A DNA stretch of 27,920 nucleotides from an uncultured Lachnospiraceae bacterium (lineage in GTDB: Bacteria; Bacillota; Clostridia; Lachnospirales; Lachnospiraceae). Below, one piece after another: positions 23,773-27,920 of the stretch. Below the pieces are notes generated by a model, which was not told the origin of the DNA, searched no databases, and saw only the letters and a list, made by a program, of their open reading frames with translations. Each line of letters opens with the position of its first letter. Within the stretch, counting starts at the first letter, position 1. The position numbers and the translations under genes were made by a program. The stretch covers positions 1 through 27,920 of the forward strand of contig CAKRPS010000033.1 in assembly GCA_934385475.1 (NCBI GenBank), given 5' to 3'.

Positions 23773-26733
23773 ATGAAGGACAGGGTAAAGGGAAGCAAAA
23801 CAGGGAGAACTCTTTGGATGGCAGTGCTGGTGGCAGCGTTGTGGTCCGGTCTGCTTTCCGTGACAGTCCGGGCAGAAGAGACCGTGCAGCCCCAAATTGT
23901 AAGACTGGGGTATTATGAGGCGCAGGATTTTCAGGAGGGTGCTGCAGAGGGAGCATATAAGACTGGCTATGGCTATGAGTATGAGCAGAAGATAGCGAGC
24001 CTTGCCGGATGGAAGTATGAGTATGTTTACGGTACTTTTCTGGAGCTGATGGAGATGCTGAAAGAGGGAAAGATCGACCTGCTGGCAGGGGTTGGATATC
24101 GGGAGGAGCGGAAGAAGGATTTCGGTTATTCCAATTATGCCATGGTGCGGATGCGGACGGGAAAATACTATTTGTGCACAGCACCGGGAAGGGAAGATCT
24201 TTTAGAGGAAATGAACAGTGTACTTGCGTCCATCTATGAAGAGGATGTTGCGTTCACAGAAGATCTGTACAAGAAATATTTTGATCCAGGACAGGACAGT
24301 ACCCTTACCGAAGAAGAACAGACATGGCTTGAGGAGCATGGGGAACTGAAGGTTGGATATCTCAATTCCTATATCCCTTACAGTGACACGGACAGGGATG
24401 GAAATCCATCCGGGATCGTTGTAAATGTTGTGCAGCAGATCATGAAAGAACTGGCAGTTGAGGACTTTGCATCGGTTACCTATCAGGGGTATGAAAACTA
24501 TGAGGATATGCTCACAGATCTGCAGGGAGGGGCGTTAGACATTATTTTCCCATGCAGTGGCAATCCATGGTATGCGGAAGAAGATGGGGTTGCACTGAGC
24601 AGTTCTGTGGTCAGTGCCAGGGTTTCCCTTGTTTTCCGGGGAGATCATGCGGATACCGGGCCTTCCAGAATTGCAATCAACCGCAATAACCTGTTGCAGT
24701 ACGACTATGTGACGAGCAATTATCCGGATGCGGAAATTCTCATGTACGATTCCATAGAGGATTGTCTGGAGGCAGTGCGCAAGGGGGAAGCCGATACGAC
24801 GTTGATGGACTCTCTGCGTGCGGATTCCATGCTGCGAAACAGCAGGTATCAGTCGATCGAGAACCGGCAGCTTCCGGAGGCAGATGAGAGATGCTTTGGT
24901 GTAGCGGCGGGAAATGCGATCCTGTTGGAGATTCTGAACAAGGGATTGAATGTGATCGGTGGAGAGTACGGGTGGAATGCAACCTATCAGTATACGGAAA
25001 ATCTGTATCAGTATACGACGACCGATTTTCTGAGAGACCATATGGGGGCGGTAATTCTGCTGCTGCTGGTCGCTCTGGATGTTGTGATCCTGTTTTTTGT
25101 CAGAAGATCCAGAAGGATGGAACAGCAGGCAAAGAAGGATGAACTCTATAAAAAAGAACTGTCGGAAGCATTGGAGGCAGCACAAAATGCCAATCAGGCT
25201 AAGACAAGCTTTTTGAACAATATGTCACATGATATCCGCACTCCGATGAATGCGATCATCGGTTTTACCACGCTGGCCTTGTCTCATCTTGACAACCGGC
25301 AGCAGATGAGAGGATATTTGCAGAAAATTCTCACGGCGGGGGATCATCTGTTGAGTCTGATCAATGATATTCTGGATATGAGCCGGATTGAGAGCGGGCA
25401 GGTCAAAATTGAGGAGAACGAGTGTCAACTGCCGGACATTATGCATGATCTGCGGAATATCCTGCAGGCAGATGTGCACACAAAGCATCTGCATTTCGTT
25501 ATGGATACAGTGGATGTCGTGAATGAGAATATTATCTGCGACAAGTTGAGACTGAACCAGGTTCTGTTGAACTGTATGAGCAATGCCATCAAATTTACAA
25601 AGCCGGGAGGAACTGTGGGAATCTGTGTGATCCAGAAGAACTCTTCGGAGGAGGGAGTGGCAGAGTTTGAATTTGTTGTCAGGGACACGGGAATTGGCAT
25701 GAGTCAGGAGTTTGCGGAACATATTTTTGAACCCTTTACCAGGGAGCAGACATCGACGGTCAGCGGAATCCCCGGAACAGGGCTTGGCATGTCCATCACC
25801 AAACATATTGTAGATATGATGGGAGGAACAATCCGGGTTAAGAGTGAGAAAAATATCGGGTCAGAGTTCACGATCTGCCTTCGCTTCCGAATTGGAAGCC
25901 AGCCGGAGAATCTGCATGACAGCAAGGGTCTGGCAGGTCTGCGTGTGCTGGTGGCAGATGAAAGTGAGGATAGCTGTGTCAGTGTGACACGGATGCTGGA
26001 ATCGATTGGCGTGAATGCGGAGTGGACAACGTCCGGAGTCGAGGCTGTCTCTAAAGCAAAGTATGCCCATGAGAACGGAAAGCCTTACGGGGCCATTATA
26101 ATAGACTGGAGGATGACAGATCTGGACGGAGTAGAAGTGGTGCGGAAGATCCGGTCGGAAACCGGAATGGACACACCGATTATCATTCTGTCAGCCTATG
26201 ATTGGACAGAGATCGAAGAGGAGGCCAGTGGGGCGGGAGTTACGGCATTTTGTCCAAAGCCGTTGTTCCTGTCGGATCTCTATGAGATGCTGGGCGGCAG
26301 TGCTGCACCGGAGGAAACTGCCCTGCCGGACAATAGTCAGGTGGATTTCAGCGGCCGGAAGATTTTGATCGTTGAGGACAATGAGCTGAATCTGGAGATT
26401 GCACAGGCATTGATTGGCCAGACCGGTGCAGATGTGGAGACAGCCGTCAATGGAAAGGAAGCGGTTGAGATGGTCAGCGCGTCTGAAGAGGGGTATTATG
26501 ATCTGATCTTTATGGATGTGCAGATGCCAGTGATGAATGGATACGAGGCTACAGAGAATATCCGCAAGCTGGATCGCAGGGATGCGGCAACACTTCCCAT
26601 TATTGCCATGACGGCCAATGCATTTTCGGAAGACCGGCAGAAAGCTGCCGATGCGGGCATGAATGATTATGCAGCAAAACCGATCAATATGGACGTTATT
26701 ATCAAAATTATGCAGAAATATATGCCAAAATAA
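23773..26733 (+). CDS. Hybrid histidine kinase with extracytoplasmic solute-binding domains and two receivers
   Basis: Sensor kinase of 986 residues. ATG 23773 is chosen because AGAGGA (23759-23764) lies 8 nt upstream; TTG 23767 is too close. Parts: signal sequence (about 1-34, ending in VRA); a first SBP_bac_3-type domain (about 39-185) that appears to lack most of its second lobe; a second such domain (about 191-415) beginning LKVGYLNSYIPYS; transmembrane helix about 424-446; HisKA with H486 (MSHDIRTPMNAIIGF); HATPase with NCMSNAIKF, DTGIGMS, EPFTRE and GTGLGMS; receiver 1 with D778 (IIIDWRM); receiver 2 with D915 (FMDVQMPVMNGYE). Solute-binding folds of this type usually bind amino acids or similar small molecules. 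There is no HPt domain; the HPt protein is encoded just upstream. No terminator is seen after the stop. Confidence 0.93.
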   Translation: MKDRVKGSKTGRTLWMAVLVAALWSGLLSVTVRAEETVQPQIVRLGYYEAQDFQEGAAEGAYKTGYGYEYEQKIASLAGWKYEYVYGTFLELMEMLKEGKIDLLAGVGYREERKKDFGYSNYAMVRMRTGKYYLCTAPGREDLLEEMNSVLASIYEEDVAFTEDLYKKYFDPGQDSTLTEEEQTWLEEHGELKVGYLNSYIPYSDTDRDGNPSGIVVNVVQQIMKELAVEDFASVTYQGYENYEDMLTDLQGGALDIIFPCSGNPWYAEEDGVALSSSVVSARVSLVFRGDHADTGPSRIAINRNNLLQYDYVTSNYPDAEILMYDSIEDCLEAVRKGEADTTLMDSLRADSMLRNSRYQSIENRQLPEADERCFGVAAGNAILLEILNKGLNVIGGEYGWNATYQYTENLYQYTTTDFLRDHMGAVILLLLVALDVVILFFVRRSRRMEQQAKKDELYKKELSEALEAAQNANQAKTSFLNNMSHDIRTPMNAIIGFTTLALSHLDNRQQMRGYLQKILTAGDHLLSLINDILDMSRIESGQVKIEENECQLPDIMHDLRNILQADVHTKHLHFVMDTVDVVNENIICDKLRLNQVLLNCMSNAIKFTKPGGTVGICVIQKNSSEEGVAEFEFVVRDTGIGMSQEFAEHIFEPFTREQTSTVSGIPGTGLGMSITKHIVDMMGGTIRVKSEKNIGSEFTICLRFRIGSQPENLHDSKGLAGLRVLVADESEDSCVSVTRMLESIGVNAEWTTSGVEAVSKAKYAHENGKPYGAIIIDWRMTDLDGVEVVRKIRSETGMDTPIIILSAYDWTEIEEEASGAGVTAFCPKPLFLSDLYEMLGGSAAPEETALPDNSQVDFSGRKILIVEDNELNLEIAQALIGQTGADVETAVNGKEAVEMVSASEEGYYDLIFMDVQMPVMNGYEATENIRKLDRRDAATLPIIAMTANAFSEDRQKAADAGMNDYAAKPINMDVIIKIMQKYMPK

Positions 26734-26744
26734 ATAGAAACAGG

Positions 26745-26774
26745 TTGTTTTCTGTACCCGATCTGTGATAGCAT
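26745..26774 (+). promoter_or_regulatory. Possible promoter of the symporter gene
   Basis: TTGTTT (26745-26750) and TAGCAT (26769-26774) are 18 bp apart in the 70-bp gap before the symporter gene. Match to consensus is moderate. Confidence 0.35.
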
Positions 26775-26803
26775 AGAGAGAAAGCTTTGAGAGGGAGGTA
26801 CTT

Positions 26804-27920
26804 ATGAAAACATCAGAAATTGTAGTATTTATCATCTACCTGATTTTCATGCTGGGAATTGGTGTTTATTTCTTCTTTAAAAATAAGAACAGTGGAGAAA
26901 AAACCTATTTCCTGGGTGGACGTCAGATGGGAGCGTGGGTGGCAGCACTTTCAGCCGGTGCATCCGATATGAGTGCATGGGTGCTTATGGGTCTGCCGAC
27001 ATCAGTCTATGCGTTGGGACTTGGACAGGTGTGGATTCCGGTGGGACTTGCCATTGGCTATACGATCAGCTGGATTCTGGAGGCACCGCGTCTTCGTAGA
27101 TTTTCCATTGTGGCAAAGGATTCTATTACGGTTCCGCAGTATCTGACGAACCGTTTTCTTTCAAAATCACTGGCTCTGCAGATTATCTGCGCTGTAGTAT
27201 TCCTGGTTGCCTACACGATTTATGCAGCGTCCAGCGTCAAGGCGTGCGGAACCCTGTTTAATACCGTTATTGGCATGGATCCGACGGCTGCGATGTATCT
27301 TGCAGCTGTTATCATTGTGGGTTATACCTTTTTGGGTGGTTTCTCCGCAGTGTGCTGGACGGATTTCTTCCAGGGAATGTTGATCCTGGGAGCCATGTTC
27401 ATTGCACCGATCTTCGCAGCGGCAATGCTGGATACTTCTTCTATGGAAGTGATGACCGGAGATTACTGGAATGCCTTTTCCAGCTGGAAGGATATTGTGT
27501 CCGGACTGGCATGGGGACTTGGCTACTTTGGAATGCCTCATATTATCATCCGTTTTATGTCGATCAAGTCACAGAAGGAACTCAAGAAATCTGCTAAGAT
27601 CGGTATTACCTGGACGGTTCTGATCGTTATTTTTGCAACCCTGATCGGTGTGATCGGAAGAATGTTCCTTGGTTTTGATGAGACGATCAACGAAAACTCA
27701 CTGGTATTTATTGAGATCGTCCGCAAGATCTTTCCAGGTGTGATTTCCGGTATTCTGCTTTCCGCAGTGCTGGCAGCATCCATGAGTACAGCGGACAGTC
27801 AGTTATTATCAGCAGCATCTGCGTTTGCGAGTGATGTGTATAAGCCTGTAATCCGTAAGGGAAAGTCCAATGATAAGGAGATGCTCTGGATTGGGCGTAT
27901 TGTGGTGCTTGCTATTGCGG
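26804..27920 (+). CDS. putP: Sodium/proline symporter, PutP type (3' end outside window)
   Basis: Start of a sodium:solute symporter (SSS family) open to the window edge, with about 372 codons visible of roughly 500 expected. ATG 26804 follows GAGGGAGG, about 5 nt upstream. The N-terminus has a first helix (IVVFIIYLIFMLGIGVYF) and then the PutP hallmark FLGGRQMGAWVAALSAGASD followed by MSAWVLMGLP. GFSAVCWTDFFQGM and, near the edge, the sodium-site region LAASMSTADSQLL also fit PutP. Proline as substrate is the usual assignment; other amino acids are possible. It may have its own promoter. Its position next to a kinase with amino-acid-type binding domains is suggestive only. Confidence 0.9.
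   Translation, partial: MKTSEIVVFIIYLIFMLGIGVYFFFKNKNSGEKTYFLGGRQMGAWVAALSAGASDMSAWVLMGLPTSVYALGLGQVWIPVGLAIGYTISWILEAPRLRRFSIVAKDSITVPQYLTNRFLSKSLALQIICAVVFLVAYTIYAASSVKACGTLFNTVIGMDPTAAMYLAAVIIVGYTFLGGFSAVCWTDFFQGMLILGAMFIAPIFAAAMLDTSSMEVMTGDYWNAFSSWKDIVSGLAWGLGYFGMPHIIIRFMSIKSQKELKKSAKIGITWTVLIVIFATLIGVIGRMFLGFDETINENSLVFIEIVRKIFPGVISGILLSAVLAASMSTADSQLLSAASAFASDVYKPVIRKGKSNDKEMLWIGRIVVLAIA

Overview
The window looks like chromosomal DNA of a Firmicute of class Clostridia, most probably Lachnospiraceae. This is inferred from AddAB instead of RecBCD, Gram-positive lipoprotein signals, strong AGGAGG-type ribosome binding sites, the MmsAB/ChvE-type sugar importer of gut clostridia, and a LytS/YesN-type regulator. 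All genes I support are on the + strand. I saw no tRNA, rRNA, CRISPR array or phage genes.

Layout. (1) 1-76 is the 3' end of a group II intron (domains V and VI), cut by the window edge. (2) 199-7429 is addB-addA, the helicase-nuclease of double-strand break repair. (3) 7515-12711 is a sugar-sensing regulatory operon: a membrane-anchored sugar-binding protein, a LytS/YesM-type histidine kinase, a YesN-type AraC response regulator and a XylF-like lipoprotein. The genes overlap or nearly touch. (4) 12940-18136 is a monosaccharide ABC importer: ChvE-like binding lipoprotein, MmsA-type ATPase and two different MmsB-type permeases. It has a structured leader, a hairpin after the binding-protein gene and a strong terminator at the end. 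Region 3 probably senses sugar outside the cell and activates region 4, as the XylFII-LytS-YesN system does for xylose uptake in Clostridium beijerinckii. (5) 18453-22105 is a heterodimeric ABC exporter. (6) 22260-26733 is a complete split phosphorelay: an HD-GYP response regulator, a free HPt protein, and a hybrid histidine kinase with periplasmic-type solute-binding domains. (7) From 26804 to the window edge is the start of a PutP-type sodium/proline symporter.

The most interesting signal is a leader of about 108 nt that occurs twice, before the exporter operon (18345-18452) and before the HD-GYP gene (22151-22259). The two copies share two hairpins with compensatory base changes. They also share a possible pseudoknot or alternative pairing, a conserved 8-codon ORF, and an identical 24-nt 3' end carrying the Shine-Dalgarno sequence. 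A third copy of that 24-nt end (one mismatch) lies at the HD-GYP/HPt junction, where it forms the upstream stop codon and the downstream ribosome binding site. I do not recognise the element as a known riboswitch class. It may be a cis-regulatory RNA, possibly a ribosome-coupled one, that links the exporter to the phosphorelay.
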